Source: Cryptomeria japonica (lineage: Eukaryota; Streptophyta; Pinopsida; Cupressales; Cupressaceae). From it: a DNA stretch of 64,000 nucleotides. Below are positions 25,317 through 37,400 of this stretch, in pieces (the stretch's first letter is position 1; the number at the start of each line of letters is the position of its first letter). The notes below the pieces were generated by a model. It ran no database searches. It was not told the DNA's origin and was given only the letters and a program-made list of their open reading frames with translations. The position numbers and the translations under genes are program-made. Location of the stretch: positions 334,830,793 through 334,894,792 of the forward strand of contig NC_081408.1 in NCBI RefSeq assembly GCF_030272615.1, written 5' to 3'.

Positions 25317-26398
25317 CATTTTCTTCACATAAGACTTTTTGAATTTTCAAACTTGGAGGGTTAAAATGATTTGAAAATGACACTTTTGTCCCATATATAG
25401 CCTAAAACCTAATTTTTCAGCTTGCTCTGATGGTCTTGAAAATTGTACCCTTAGCTAATGTGCCTATTCTGATTCCATTTTCGAGATCAAAATCAAAATT
25501 CGAGATCATTTTACTAGCCAATTTCACAATTTTGACCACTTAGCGCTCTTTTCATCAAATGATTCATTATTTCTTCAAATTGCGCTCAATTTCAAATCTC
25601 GATATCAATTTCAATTTTACACATCAATTTTGTGATCAACTCAATCAACACCAAATCTTCAAAATTCCTCAAAATCAATTTGTGCTTAAATAACTTATCA
25701 TTGCTCAAAATTGCCTATAATCATGTACCCTTGATATCTTTCGATTTCGCTTCCGAGGGGGCGTACTCATGACCTTATGACCTCACATCTTCAATGTCAA
25801 GAATTTTTTTTTCAAATTTTCATCAAAAGTCGAGCAAAAATCTTTTTCAACCAAAGAAAATCAAGACCTTATTGCTAAGGGACATCTCATCTTCATTGCT
25901 TCATATCAATTTGACATCTCTCGATCATCTGAATTTATTCAATCACTAGGGGCATATCAGTTTCATCGCTTCACATCAAACTAATATTTTTCTTCATCTG
26001 AATTAATCTCTTAACGTTAATTAGTTTCATCGCTTTACATCAAGCTGATTATTTGTTTAAACTCAATCAAGGGTTTAAAGAGTAATAAATTCTTCTTTTT
26101 GTAATAAATTAATTCTTTTTTTGCATGATTGAATGGCAAAATTATTAATTAATTAAATATGCAAAGATATTTAATAAATTAAAATAGGATAATTGATCAA
26201 AAATGATATTCTTGGAATGATTCAATTAATTAAATAAATATTTAATTAATATTGAGTAATTGATTTTGCCATTGCCATTTGTTAATTAAAGAATTAATTA
26301 TGTGCTCAAGATTGATTTAATTGCCTTTTGGTTAGGACCTTGGTGATGTTGTCAAGATTAGGGGCCCATGGTTTAGATGACCAATTTTAGGGTATTAC
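25317..26398 (-). other. Upstream/non-coding part of the PMD unit, ending TGTAATACCCTAAAAT
   Basis: No coding signal was found. 26080-26300 is rich in AATTAATTAA. The minus strand begins TGTAATACCCTAAAATTGG at 26398, which looks like an element terminus. It sits exactly where the copia pol homology at 26400 starts. It may be the LTR end of the unit that carries the PMD gene. Confidence 0.45.
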
Positions 26399-26399
26399 A

Positions 26400-27480
26400 A
26401 TAAGCACAATACTGATAATGTTTGCTATGTTGAAGGTTTGAAGAATAATCTTTTGAGTGTTGGTCAATTAGTTGAAAAAAGTTTTTAGTTACAATTCAAG
26501 AATGGTAAATGCACAATCATGAACAGAACTGGCTTAGAAATTGCAACCGATAATTAGACTAGAGGGAATATCTTTCATTTGAATAACAATGAGAAAGAAT
26601 GCTTGATTGCACATATTGATGAAAGTTGGTTACGGCATAAGAGACTTTGTCATGTAAATTTTGATTGCATTGTGAAAATCAGTACAACTAAGGCAGTAAG
26701 GGATTTACCTAAGATTGTTAAACCTCACAATCTGGTATGTAAGGAATGCCAATTTGGAAAGCAAGTTAGAGAAACTTTTAAGAGTGTTCCAGAAAAATCC
26801 AATAATGTTCTTGACTTAATTCATACTGATTTATGTGGTCCAGCAAGAACTAGAAGTTTACAAGGAGATAGATATTTTATGCTAATCATTGATGACTATT
26901 CTAGAATGTGTTGGGTTACTTTTCTCAGGGAGAAATCAAAAGCCTTTAGGAAATTCAAACTATTCAAAGTGATGGTAGAGAATGAAATCGGTAAGAAAAG
27001 TAAATGTTTGAGATCAGATCAAGGAGGTGAATTCACATCTAAACAATTTAATACATTCTATTAAGTGAATGGAATCAGAAGACAGTTATCAGCACCTTAG
27101 ACACCCCAGCAAAATGGAGTTGTGGAAAGAAAAAACAAAACCATTTTGGATGCAACTAGAAGCATGATATCAGAAACAAATCTACCTCATGTATATTGGA
27201 GAGAAGTAGTGAATACAATAGTTTACACATTCAATAGAGTTCACATCAAAGGTGAACCCAGTACGATCCCTCATGAACTATGGTTTGGTAATATTCCTAC
27301 TCTTAAATATTTCAGAATATTTGGAAGCAAATGTTACATTAGAAGACATGAGTATATTGGCAAATTTGATCCTAGAAGTGATGAAGGAATATTTCTTGGT
27401 TATTCATCTAAGAGCAAGGCATATAGATGTTTCAATAAGAGATTGCAGAAAATCATTGAAAGTGCAAATGTGAAGATTGA
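26400..27480 (+). pseudogene. Copia integrase (GAG-pre-integrase plus rve core)
   Basis: DNVCYVEGLKNNLLSVGQL and WLRHKRLCHVNFDCI give the GAG-pre-integrase. CKECQFGKQVRETF supplies the zinc-binding Cys pair. The core has DLIHTDLCGPARTRSLQGDR, YFMLIIDDYSRMCWVTFLR, CLRSDQGGEFTSKQF and [14 protein letters not shown] (the D, D, E residues are visible). The stretch ending [17 protein letters not shown] completes the domain. Stops at about 26487, 26554, 27062 and 27099 break the frame. It would insert the cDNA with TG...CA ends and 5-bp duplications. Confidence 0.85.
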
Positions 27481-29293
27481 TGAACAGTTTAGAGGTAATT
27501 CAAGGTACATAGACTCTGAACTGGCAATAGAGATAATATCAAATGAACCTACAATCAATACACTAGTACAGAATGTTGATCCAGTCACACTGGCATCATC
27601 TGAGGATTCAACAATGACTGAAGAACAGCAGCAAGTAAAAACACCCCGGTATGTAAGATTGAACCACTCTGAAAGTCAGATAATTGGGAACAAGTATCAA
27701 GGTGTTATGACTAGAGGAAGACTGGCAAATGAAGAGGTATGTTTAATTTCTCAATTTAAACGAGCATCAGTTAATGAGACATGTGAAGACAAACATTGGA
27801 TTAAAGCTATGGAAGATGACTTGGAACAAATTGAAAAGAATAACACATGGACATTGGTTCACCGGCCTAAAGACAAAAATATAATTGGAACTAAATGGGT
27901 ATTCAGAAATAAACTTAATAAAGATGGTAAGGTAATTAGAAACAAAGCAAGATTAGTGTGTAAGGGATATTCACAGAAAGAAGGAGTTGATTATACTGAA
28001 ACCTTTGTGCCGGTAGCTAGAATTGAGGCAGTCAGATTATTCTTAGCCTTTGCAACACACAAGAACTATAAAGTATATCAAATGGATGTTAAATGTGCAT
28101 TTCTAAATGGTGATCTTGAAGAAGAAGTTTACATTGAACAACTTGATGGATTTTCATTAACAGGTGACAAAGATATGGTTTTCAAGTTAAGGAAAGCTTT
28201 ATATGGATTAAAGCAAGCTTCTAGAGCTTGGTATGCTAGATTGGACAAATATCTTTTGAAGATTGGTTACACTAAAGGTAATGTTGATATCAATCTATAT
28301 TACAAAGTGACTAATGATGATGTCTTGGTTAGAGAAGTTTTTGTTGATGACATAATTTTTGGAGGAGAAGAGGAATTGTGTAAAGACTTTTTTAAAAAGA
28401 TGCAAGAAGAATTTGAAATCTCTATGATTGGGGAGATAAAATTCTTTTTTAGGATTGCAGATTTCACAAATTGATAAAGGTATATTCTTATGTCAATCTA
28501 CGTACTTGAAGGAATTACTAAAGAAATTTGGTATGGAAAACTCTAAACCGGTAAGTACACCTATGACTACAACTGAAAAACTATCATTGAAGGATGAATC
28601 AACATCTATTAATCTGACTAGATACAAGTCTATGATAGGAGGTTTACTATATTTGACACAAATAAGACTTGATATTATGAATGCAGTATGTATTGTTTTA
28701 ATATTTTAGAGTAATCCTAAAGAAAATCATGAATCAGCAGTGAAAAGGATTTTCCAGTATCTACAAGGCACAACAAATCTTGGCTTATGGTATCCTAAAG
28801 ATGAAAACTTTGATTTATGTGCATACATAGATGCAAATTGGGTACGAGATGTAGATGACAGAAAAAACACCACTCATGGAGCATTCTTTCTTGGTAGCAG
28901 ATTAATTTCTTGGTTGAGTAAGAAATAGAGTTACACATCTTTATCAATAGCAAAATCAGAATATGTTGCAGCGGCAACTAATTGTACCCAGGTATTATGG
29001 ATTAAGCAAATGTTGAAGGATATAAAGGTAAAATGCACGGAACCTATAACTATTTACTATGATAATATGGTAGCAATTGATATATCAAAGAATTCGATAT
29101 TTCACTCTAAGACTAAACATGTTTCTATCAAATATAATTTTCTAAAAGAGATTGTTGAAGCAAAGAAGTGAAATTGGTTTATGTGAATACTAAAGAACAG
29201 ATTGCAGATATCTTTACAAAGACTTTGGCTAAGGAAACCTTTGAATATCTCAGAGAGAAGCTTGGGGTAATACCCTCACCGGTAGAGACTTAG
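27480..29293 (+). pseudogene. Copia reverse transcriptase and RNase H
   Basis: RT motifs are [74 protein letters not shown] and FVDDIIFGG (catalytic DD intact). A frameshift near 28450 separates this from the next segment (MENSKPVSTPM). RNase H follows: FDLCAYIDANWVRDVDDRK, LISWLSKK*SYTSLSIAKSE (TAG), YYDNMVAIDISKN, HSKTKHVSIKYNFLKE and ADIFTKTLAKE. The end is TAG at 29291. The frame from 27122 to 28474 is open, so the copy is only moderately old. Confidence 0.87.
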
Positions 29294-29952
29294 AAATTTG
29301 GAGATTGGCATCAGACCGACATAAATTAACAGAGAAACCATTTTTTTGGCTTTGATGGAGGAGAGATAATTCTCAAGGGGAATAGTTGGTTATAAATTTT
29401 GGTTATTGTAATTGGTTGTTCTGGTATTTGTATTGCTTTGGTATTTGATGTCAAAGGGGGAGAGATATCTATGGAAAAACTTTGTATTTAGGAATCATTA
29501 TCCTAGGTGGAGAGATGTTTACTCTCTGCATTTGTATTTTGATTTCTGGTAATTGATCTCTTCGAGCGATTGTTGTTTTTTGGTTTTTGGCATTCTGATT
29601 TTGGCACTTAGATGTTTTTTCGGCTTTGATGAGGAGAGCTATTTCTTAGGGGGAGTAGTTGGATAACTTGATAAGTTGGAATTTTGAAATGATCTATTTG
29701 AATCTAGTTTTTGTATTGCTTTGGCATTTGATGTCAAAGGGGGAGAGATATCTATGGAAAAACACATTATCTTTTAGGGAGAGATTATTGGGGAAGAGAT
29801 TGTTGGAGATATTGTTACTCTCTGTATCTGTATTTTGATTTCTAGATAATGATCTCTTTTGGAGATTGTTGGTTTTTGGTTTTTGGCATTTTTGTTTTGG
29901 CACTTTGATGGTTTTTCCATCTTGTGTTGACATCAATGCCAAAGGGGGAGAT
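29294..29952 (+). other. Copia 3' non-coding region with repeated G-rich purine tracts
   Basis: At least three copies of a TTTTTTCGGCTTTGATGGAGGAGAG...GGGGGAG segment occur (29340-29390, 29615-29660 and partly 29876-29952). Each carries a (A/T)AGGGGGAG purine run (29455, 29650, 29740, 29943). Only the last one borders the LTR and serves as polypurine tract. Tandem reduplication of the region near the tract is likely. Confidence 0.6.
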
Positions 29953-31004
29953 TGTTGGTATTTTGGATGTGTTGCACTGGTTTTGTCATTGATGTCAACA
30001 CTTGTCAACACTTATCAGCACTTGGAAATCTTTGGTTATGTTCATCGGCATGTTCAGTGACTTATGTACAGTCACCGGTATCTGGTTCACTGGCAGGTTA
30101 TATTGTTCACCGACACTTGGAATGACTTGGAGATTACTTGGTTATGTCAAAGACATTGTTTGGACACTTTGTTTTGGTGATTTGTTCATTGGTCTAATCG
30201 GGTTTGCATATTTGTTGTTACCGGCAAATAGGTCTAGGTTATGGACTAGCAAGCATATCTACTCCATATCAGCATGACACGTCATAAAGATGATTTGTTA
30301 TTATTGTAAATGCATTGATCTGACATAATGCATTGCATATTGATTCATTTGTAATTGATTTTATTGTAATATCTTTAGTGAGCCGACCTACTCATTTGAT
30401 CTTAGGTTATGGTATAAATGTAAGATCTCATTTGTGAGATTAATGTAAGATTGTGGAAGAGGATTATAATAAGGTATATGTGAATATAAACAGAGCTATA
30501 CACGCAGACATCATTCAGGATTGAAGGAAGGTTTGAAAAAGACAAATCAGAGCTTAATTGGTACTGAATCCAGCATATGAAGATGATATTTTGAGTAGTA
30601 CATTATCATTGGATTTAACCATCCAATCGTAGTCAGTGTGACTCCCATTTTGTGATTGAGCAGTGAGCTCTAGGTAGTTGGCCTTTCTGCATGTGCAGAC
30701 TCCATATTGTACACACATACTATCTGCAGTAGTATCATCTAATTGTGGGTAAGGTTTCCCACCGTGGTTTTTCCCCTTACAGGATTTCCACATACAAATA
30801 TCTATGTTATGTGTTGTGGATGTTATTTGTCTTTATGTTTCATACATTAAACTTTACCGGTACTACAATTAACTATTAAGACTATCTACTGGCATAAAGT
30901 TTGGTTTACCGGTATTATGCATTAAGTTTGGATAAATTATATTTGGTTTGAAATTTATTGACAACTAATTCGCCCCTGCTCTCAATTGCCTCCGGGACCT
31001 AACA
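29953..31004 (+). repeat. 3' LTR of the copia element
   Basis: 1,052 bp, TGTTGGTATTTTGGAT...GGGACCTAACA. It lies immediately after AAAGGGGGAGAT. It matches the solo LTR at 13986-15060. A middle block (CAGTGAGCTCTAGG...CTGCATGTG, 30661-30695) is shared with the LTRs of the pol-less family. Confidence 0.9.
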
Positions 31005-32340
31005 CCCTAGTCAAGGTCCTTGTTCAAGAGCATATAGGTCATTTTGGACATTAAGGCCTTGTTGAAGTGGGTGAGTTTACGGATGCCCAACCTGCCCTTA
31101 GATTTTGGGTAGTAGACATTGTCCCAACCCACTAGAGTGAGCCTTTTCTTTTCTTACATACCAGTCCAAAGAAAAGTTCTTTAGATGCTCTCCAGTTTAG
31201 AAGCCATGGCAACTAAAATTTTGAATAGGGAGAGGAAATACATTGAGATTCTCTGGAGGGATGAGGCGAACAGCTAAAGCTTCCTAGCACTACTAAGAAA
31301 CCTTCCCTTCCACTCAACCAATTTTTTCTGCATTCTTTCAAGGATAGTGACCCAAACGGAGTTGGAGGCATCTTTGACAGTTAGAGGAAGCCTAAGGTAC
31401 GTGCTTGAGAGGGAGGTCATTTGACAACTAAGGATTCTACATATCTTATCTTGGAGTTTACGAGTAGTTTGAAAGAAACAGATGTTGCTCTTTTCATAGT
31501 TAATATGTTGTCCAGGGGCATCAACATATTTGTTTAAGAAGGATTTCCAACAATTGGCTTCACCCATAGAAGAGATCTCTAAAAGAATAGTGTCATCCTC
31601 AAACCGTTGTAGGACAGAAGGAGGAACAGTGGCAACAGGTTTGATGCCCAAGAAGACCCCTCTTTTGACAAGAGAGTTGAAATTACAAGCCAAAACTTTG
31701 GCAAGAATAATAAAGAGGTAGGGAGAGACGGGGTCCTCTTGCCTCAGCCCCCTAGAAACCCCAAAGTTCTCTTGAGGGCTCCCATTGAGAAGAACATAAT
31801 AGTTGACCATAGATATGCATTCCCTAATGAGTTTGAGAAACTTTCCCCCAAAACCAAGCTTTTGCATAACTTTAAAGAGAAAGTTCCAATCAACTCTGTA
31901 ATAGGCCTTGGAGATATCCAATTTCAGCACCATACTAGGTTTAGGACATTTATCCATAGAATGAATGATCCCATGGGCGGAGATGGCCGCATCAAGAGTT
32001 TGTCTTGCAGGGACAAACCCCTTCTGAGTCAAGCTAATCAAGGACTCCAAAAAGGGTTTAAGCCTAACCAAGACTTTGCTAAAGATCTTGTAGATAGTGT
32101 TGCAGAGACTGATAGGGCAGAAGTCCTAAAGAAGGAAGGGCTCCTAAATTTTAGGAACCAGCGCTATGAAATTGTTATTTAACTTTGTCAGAAGCTTTCC
32201 TCGATTTGAAGAAATCTCTCGTAGCAAGAACCACATCAACACCAAACACATCCCAAAAGTCGAGCAAGAAAGTCGAAGGGAAGCCATCAAGGTGGCCCCC
32301 ATAGAGAACACTACAATCCTTCGAGACTGAGGTCATGATG
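31005..32340 (-). pseudogene. LINE (L1-type) reverse transcriptase fragment
   Basis: On the minus strand, an upstream DGFPSTFLLDFWDVFGVDV (about 32290) leads into broken frames. An open 265-codon part at 32071-31274 follows, with the RT motifs GFVPARQTLDAAISAHGI, LKLDISKAYYRVDWNFLFKV, GLRQEDPVSPYLFIIL and FEDDTILLE. Then comes the linker to the C-terminal region (VGWDNVYYPKSKGRLGIRKL, about 31130). The RT catalytic box reads FEDD instead of FADD/YADD. Endonuclease, N-terminus and 3' end are absent. It is cut at 31004 by the copia LTR. Non-functional. Confidence 0.85.
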
Positions 32341-33251
32341 AAATCATTATTTATATATGTTATAATTATACTATTAAATCAATATAATGACAATTAAAGA
32401 TATAATTTATGATTTATATATTATATTTATTATATTATAATATAATAATTATTATAGTATAAAAAATTAAAAATAATATTAAAAAAAATCAAGTATATAA
32501 TTGACTATTTTAAATTATATTTATTAATAATTAAAATATAAAAAAAAAAAAAAATTTAATAAAAGTTTTTAATAATGCATACAAAATTCTAAACTTGATA
32601 CATGCAAACTCGTATCTATTTTATATAAAGTGGACAATTCATTAAAAATAATAATAATAATGTAACTTTAATAATAGAATAAAATTTAATCAAATTCATT
32701 TAATCATGATGTTTGCTTGAAGGGGCACTCATTATGATTTTATCATAAAATTATTTGAAAAATTCAATTTAGAATGTGAAATATGATATGATATACATAT
32801 TCCATTTGTAATTAAAAAATAACTTGTGAGACGAAAGAAAATTTGTTGAGGGAGTAAAAACAGGCGACCGTAAAAAAGGAGAAAGGGATGAATGGGCATC
32901 ACAACGGTCAATGTTTTGTTATGGCAGGCGGAATACATTAAAGGTTATAACCTGTTTTAATTTATACCTAGTTCAATTGATTGGCTGAATATTTTTTTTT
33001 GTAATAGAAATTTATTAAAATACTTACCTAAATTCTACCAGTCAATAGAAAATTTTAAAATTAAAAAGTAACACTATTTTAAAAATTTTGAGTCGCACAA
33101 TTCTGAATGAAAATTAATATTAATTTCAGTGATTGAAATCATAAACTAATAAAATGAAAAGCCATCTGAAAATTAGAAACTCTTATATTACAAATTTTAT
33201 AAATAATGGAAAACCCTCTCAAAATAACAATTGAAGAGTAAAGATAATTAT
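32341..33251. other. AT-rich spacer downstream of the NLR gene
   Basis: Very AT-rich with TTATATTATA-type low complexity (32350-32560) and an A run at 32533-32550. No coding signal was found. On the minus strand, AATAAA-like sequence (TTTATT on the plus strand at about 33011) lies ~240 bp after the NLR stop and could be its polyadenylation signal. Confidence 0.5.
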
Positions 33252-34402
33252 TTACTCATATATAATACAATCAATGCCTTTAATATTATGGGGCAATGAT
33301 TCTTTTAATTTCAAAGAACAACCTATCAAAATCACCCCCTTCACTTCTGCGAGATCTTCAAAGCTCGCTGGCCATTCTTCTAACCCAGAACAATAGTTCA
33401 AATCTAACTCTTCCAAATTTTTAAGTTGTCCAAAATTTGAAGGCAACTCTTTCAAACTTGAACAATTTCTCAAATTCAAATATTCTAATGAAAGGAGGTC
33501 TCCAAAATTAGTAGGTAATGCATTTAATCCATAGCAACCTTCTAATTGCAACCATCTTAAATTGCTAAGACGCCCAAAGTCAGAAGGCAACTCTTCCAAT
33601 TGAGTGCATTTATATAGTGTCAACACTTTTAGGTTCCCTAATTCTGCAAAATTTGAAGGTAGAGCTTTCAATTCATTGCATTTATGCAGTGTCAACACTT
33701 CTAAATTGCTAAGCTGCCCGAAATCTGAAGACAACGCTTCTAATTTGTTGCATTCCACTAGTGTCAACACTTTTAGATTGCTGAGAACACTAATTCTGGC
33801 TGGGAGTTCCCTCAACTGATGGCAATATAGTAAACTCAAATCCTCTAGCTTTCTTAGCATTTCCAGTCCATCTGGTAACCAAAGCATATTTTTGAAACCG
33901 TCTAAAACTAATTGTACAAGCGAGGAATGTGGAGCGACTCTAGGAGGAATTTTAGAATACGCAGCTCTGTTGTTAGAAGAATCCTCAATGTACATAATGC
34001 GCAGGCTTGGAGGAAACTACATATTTGCACAATAATTATGAAAAAAGCTGTCAAAGTGTTATCATATAATCTACTCAAAGGTAATTGAAATGTTAAACAT
34101 GCTCTGAAGAAAACAGAACTTACCTCATACAAACTCATGTCTCGTGGGAATGGGCCATCGTAGAAGATGAGATGCTCAAGCTTCTCGAACTTCACTGGTA
34201 AATCAGGAATGTTACTCGAAATTTGAAGGTATCTGAGTTGCTGAAATGGCATATTACATTTCTCTCGGAATGCTATTTGTGAGCCTTGATAAGCTAGCAC
34301 TCTCAATGAATTGCTCATGCGATTAAGATGATCACAATTAATTTCAATGGGAGGAAGCTCATATTCTTTACTAAAATAAATGCCTTTCAAATTTTTGAGT
34401 GT
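33252..34402 (-). CDS. NLR exons 5-6: leucine-rich repeats
   Basis: Exon 5 (34402-34124) encodes the NB-ARC/LRR junction. The intron has donor GTAAGT at 34123 and acceptor ATGTAG at 34017. Exon 6 encodes about nine repeats of 23-24 residues of the form LxxLxxLxLxxCxxLxxLPxxFGx. Repeats 3-5 are unusually alike (NLKVLTL..C, NLEVLTL..C, NLKVLTL..C), which suggests recent duplication within the gene. The stop TAA is at 33252-33254. Confidence 0.8.
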
Positions 34403-37400
34403 CTGCACAAAAATAAAACATAAACATCATTATGATTGTGAATAACAAATGTGTTTTGATAATATTTATTTCAAACAATGTAAGTATGACATACCTCTTC
34501 ATCTTTCAAACATTCCAATAAGGTCTCAGGGTTTGTGATTCTGGTTTTCTCTGATATATTTTTCCCCCTTGCTCGAATTATGTCATGAACAATCACATTA
34601 CCGGCTTCAGATATCTTGACGAATGATGCAGCTTCTAGAGCTCTGAATTCCTCTTCTCCAACTATGCTGGCCACTTGTCTACTTTCCCAATTATTATAAA
34701 AATAGGATGCAATATCTAGAAAAGCCTCTTGAACAGGTTCTAACAATCTGTCAAATACAAAACCAACCATACGGTCGCTTATATCTTTCTCTTTGACCTT
34801 CTCTCCTTCATTAAGCATCTCTAACACTATATTCTTTGTATTCCCCCTATTTATAGCCAATTGTGAACCAGCTAATTCTAGTAGAAGTGGAACACCACCA
34901 CACAGCTGAACGAGGTTATATATATTGTGTTCATCATTGTAGTCTGAAACTTTCTCCAACAAAAGTTTTCTGGCCTCATTCACTGGAAGAGGATTTACAT
35001 CATATTGTCGGCGTTCAATATTCCTGCCAACAAATATGTCTGTCTCATAGAGTTTTCGAGTAGTAACAAGCATTCTGCTGTTCGCTGGAAGGCAACCACC
35101 CAAGCCTTGAGGTAAAAGTTTTTCAAGGTCTCTACTTTTGAGAGCATTGTCAATGTATAGAAATAAAGGCTGATTAGGGTTCTCTTTGAAAAGTGAGTAC
35201 AAAATTGCTTGGCCTTGGTCACAGTTTTTTACTCGTTTGTTCTGCCTGAACAATCCATACACAATCTGCTCTTGGAGGAGCTTAAGATCATTGTATGTAC
35301 AATCTTGATCCAAATGAATTTTGCAATGCTTATAAGATTGGAGGTTAATGTGTGCATAGACGGCATCAGCTAGTGTTGTTTTACCAAATCCTCCGTAACC
35401 ATAGACAACCACAACAATTGGCATTGAATCTCGTGCATTCAAATCAAGAAGCTGAATTACATCTTCCCGTGCACTCTCAAATCCATAGATTTTCTTTGAT
35501 TGTGAAGCAATCTTTGGCACTCTTTTCCCTTTGTCAATTAGAGTCAACAATTGGATGTCGCTATACAAGCCGTCCATTTTGGCTTTGAAATCCTCTAAAC
35601 TATCAGCATTGACTGTGGTAATAAGAAACCTTCACATAATTCAAACATAAATAAAGTGTGTCGATTGAATAGATCCCCAATGCTAGAAATAAAGTGATTC
35701 TAGATAAAAGCAAAGAAACTTTAGCCTGCTTGTATTTATTATATAAACAAACACTTTTTCATACTGGCTTACTGTTATTTACGTCAATTCTAACTAAAAT
35801 CCATATTAACAACTTAAATTTTTTTTGCTACTCTTTTACTGTTGAAATCTTGTAACAGAATTTATACATTTTCATTATATTGTACCAGGCTCCTCCTTAC
35901 CCTTTCAACTCAAACAAAATAGACTTTTTGGTTTTTATTAGTCACATGCAATACTTCATATAAAACTATTCAAATGATCATGTAAAACGGATTCACCATT
36001 TTGTTAGGGTTGTTATTGAGTTGGTTGAGAATTTAGGGAAAGTCTCTTCATTCAATATAAATACATGTTGGTTTAGTTTTCGAGGGATTGGAGATAGATC
36101 GGAGAATTGGTAAATAATTATTTGGTCTTATAGTCTATTGTAAAAAACATTCAATGTATTTTTTGAGATTTTGTTTGAAGGATCAATATAGTAATATAGA
36201 CTTATTTTTTTAATGTAATTACTTATTATATTATATTTATTTTTATATTAATTGTAAGTTAATAGAGTATACAATTAAAAGAATGTTTTTATCAATTGTT
36301 AGGTTTGATTTTTATTTTTATTTTTTAATAGAAATTATATTTTGACCTATTAAATGTCAGAACATAATAGCTAATTTGTAGCAACAATGATTGTACCTAT
36401 CTTATGTTGGAATAGTCTAAGATGTAATGGGTAGAGAATTCATGATAAGAGTTCTATGAATTGAAGAGGGAAAGAATGCCATGATTGTAGAAATCTAAAG
36501 AGGAGCTTTGTCATGCATTGAGAAAAAAAAGAATACTCAATTAGAAAGAAGTAGTATGAGAAAGTTAAAGATAGAAGCAAATAAAAGATGAATAAAGGAA
36601 GCTTTAAATTTTTTAATTTGAGTTAGAGGAGCTATAGTGGATATGAGAGTAGTACAAGATATGCATTAATAAGAATGCAAAGAAAAAGAAGATTGTAGTG
36701 GAGACATTGAAGGGTTGTGAGAATGTAAAAAGAATGGTCAAAGTAAATACTCACCTTGTGAAAAAGAATTGTTTTCAAAGAGGAAAGCCATAGAATGTAG
36801 CAAAGCAGCCAAAGATGGAACTATTGAAAAGGGGAAAACTAACTCCCTTAATGAATTAGTAGAATTATTTAGTGGTTGGAAGACCCATAGATGTGTCTCA
36901 TTAAATTTTTGAATAAGAGGAAAAAGACGAGTTGAATGAAGATTTTGAGATATGTTAGTTTGAAGAAGAGGAAAATATTGATGATTAGAATGGGAGAAGA
37001 CAAAAGTTCAAATGTTGCAATCTAAGAAAGTTCAACCTTAAGATGTTGCAATTGCAGAAGCAATCCACATTAGAGAATGGAGTTACTATAGAGATGAAGA
37101 TCTTTAGGGCTGATATATTTGATAAAATCATATTAGTTTTAGAGAACACAACAAATAAGGAGTGAATAGAGGGACTTCTTTAAAATTCCATAGTTGAAGG
37201 AAGGATACAAGAAGATCATCTCTTCCTTATAGAATAAATGAGAATGATTGACAAAAAAAAAATTTCTCATAACTTTTTTGTCTACTATTGTTGCAAGAGT
37301 AAAGGAGTGTGAAAACATGGAGGAAAATGCAAAGGAGCAGTTGCCTTATGAGCAAGCAAAGCCATATATACTTCATGGAAAATTAGGAATGGGAGAAATC

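Larger units (their letters stand above)
26400..31004 (+). mobile_element. 5'-truncated Ty1/copia element with pol and 3' LTR
   Basis: The copia domain order is GAG-pre-integrase, integrase, RT, RNase H (26400-29293). It is followed by a long 3' non-coding region, a polypurine tract AAAGGGGGAGAT (29941-29952) and an LTR (29953-31004). gag, protease and 5' LTR are absent. The left edge abuts the TGTAATACCC terminus of the PMD unit. On the right, the LTR is inserted into a LINE: LINE coding similarity begins at 31005. Confidence 0.88.

Noticed and set aside
31530-32182. Plus-strand open frames opposite the LINE RT
   Set aside because: They are antisense to clear RT motifs on the minus strand.
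36400-37300. Possible extra NLR exon in the large intron
   Set aside because: Stops in all frames, no splice-compatible open frame, and exons 3 and 4 already join in phase.
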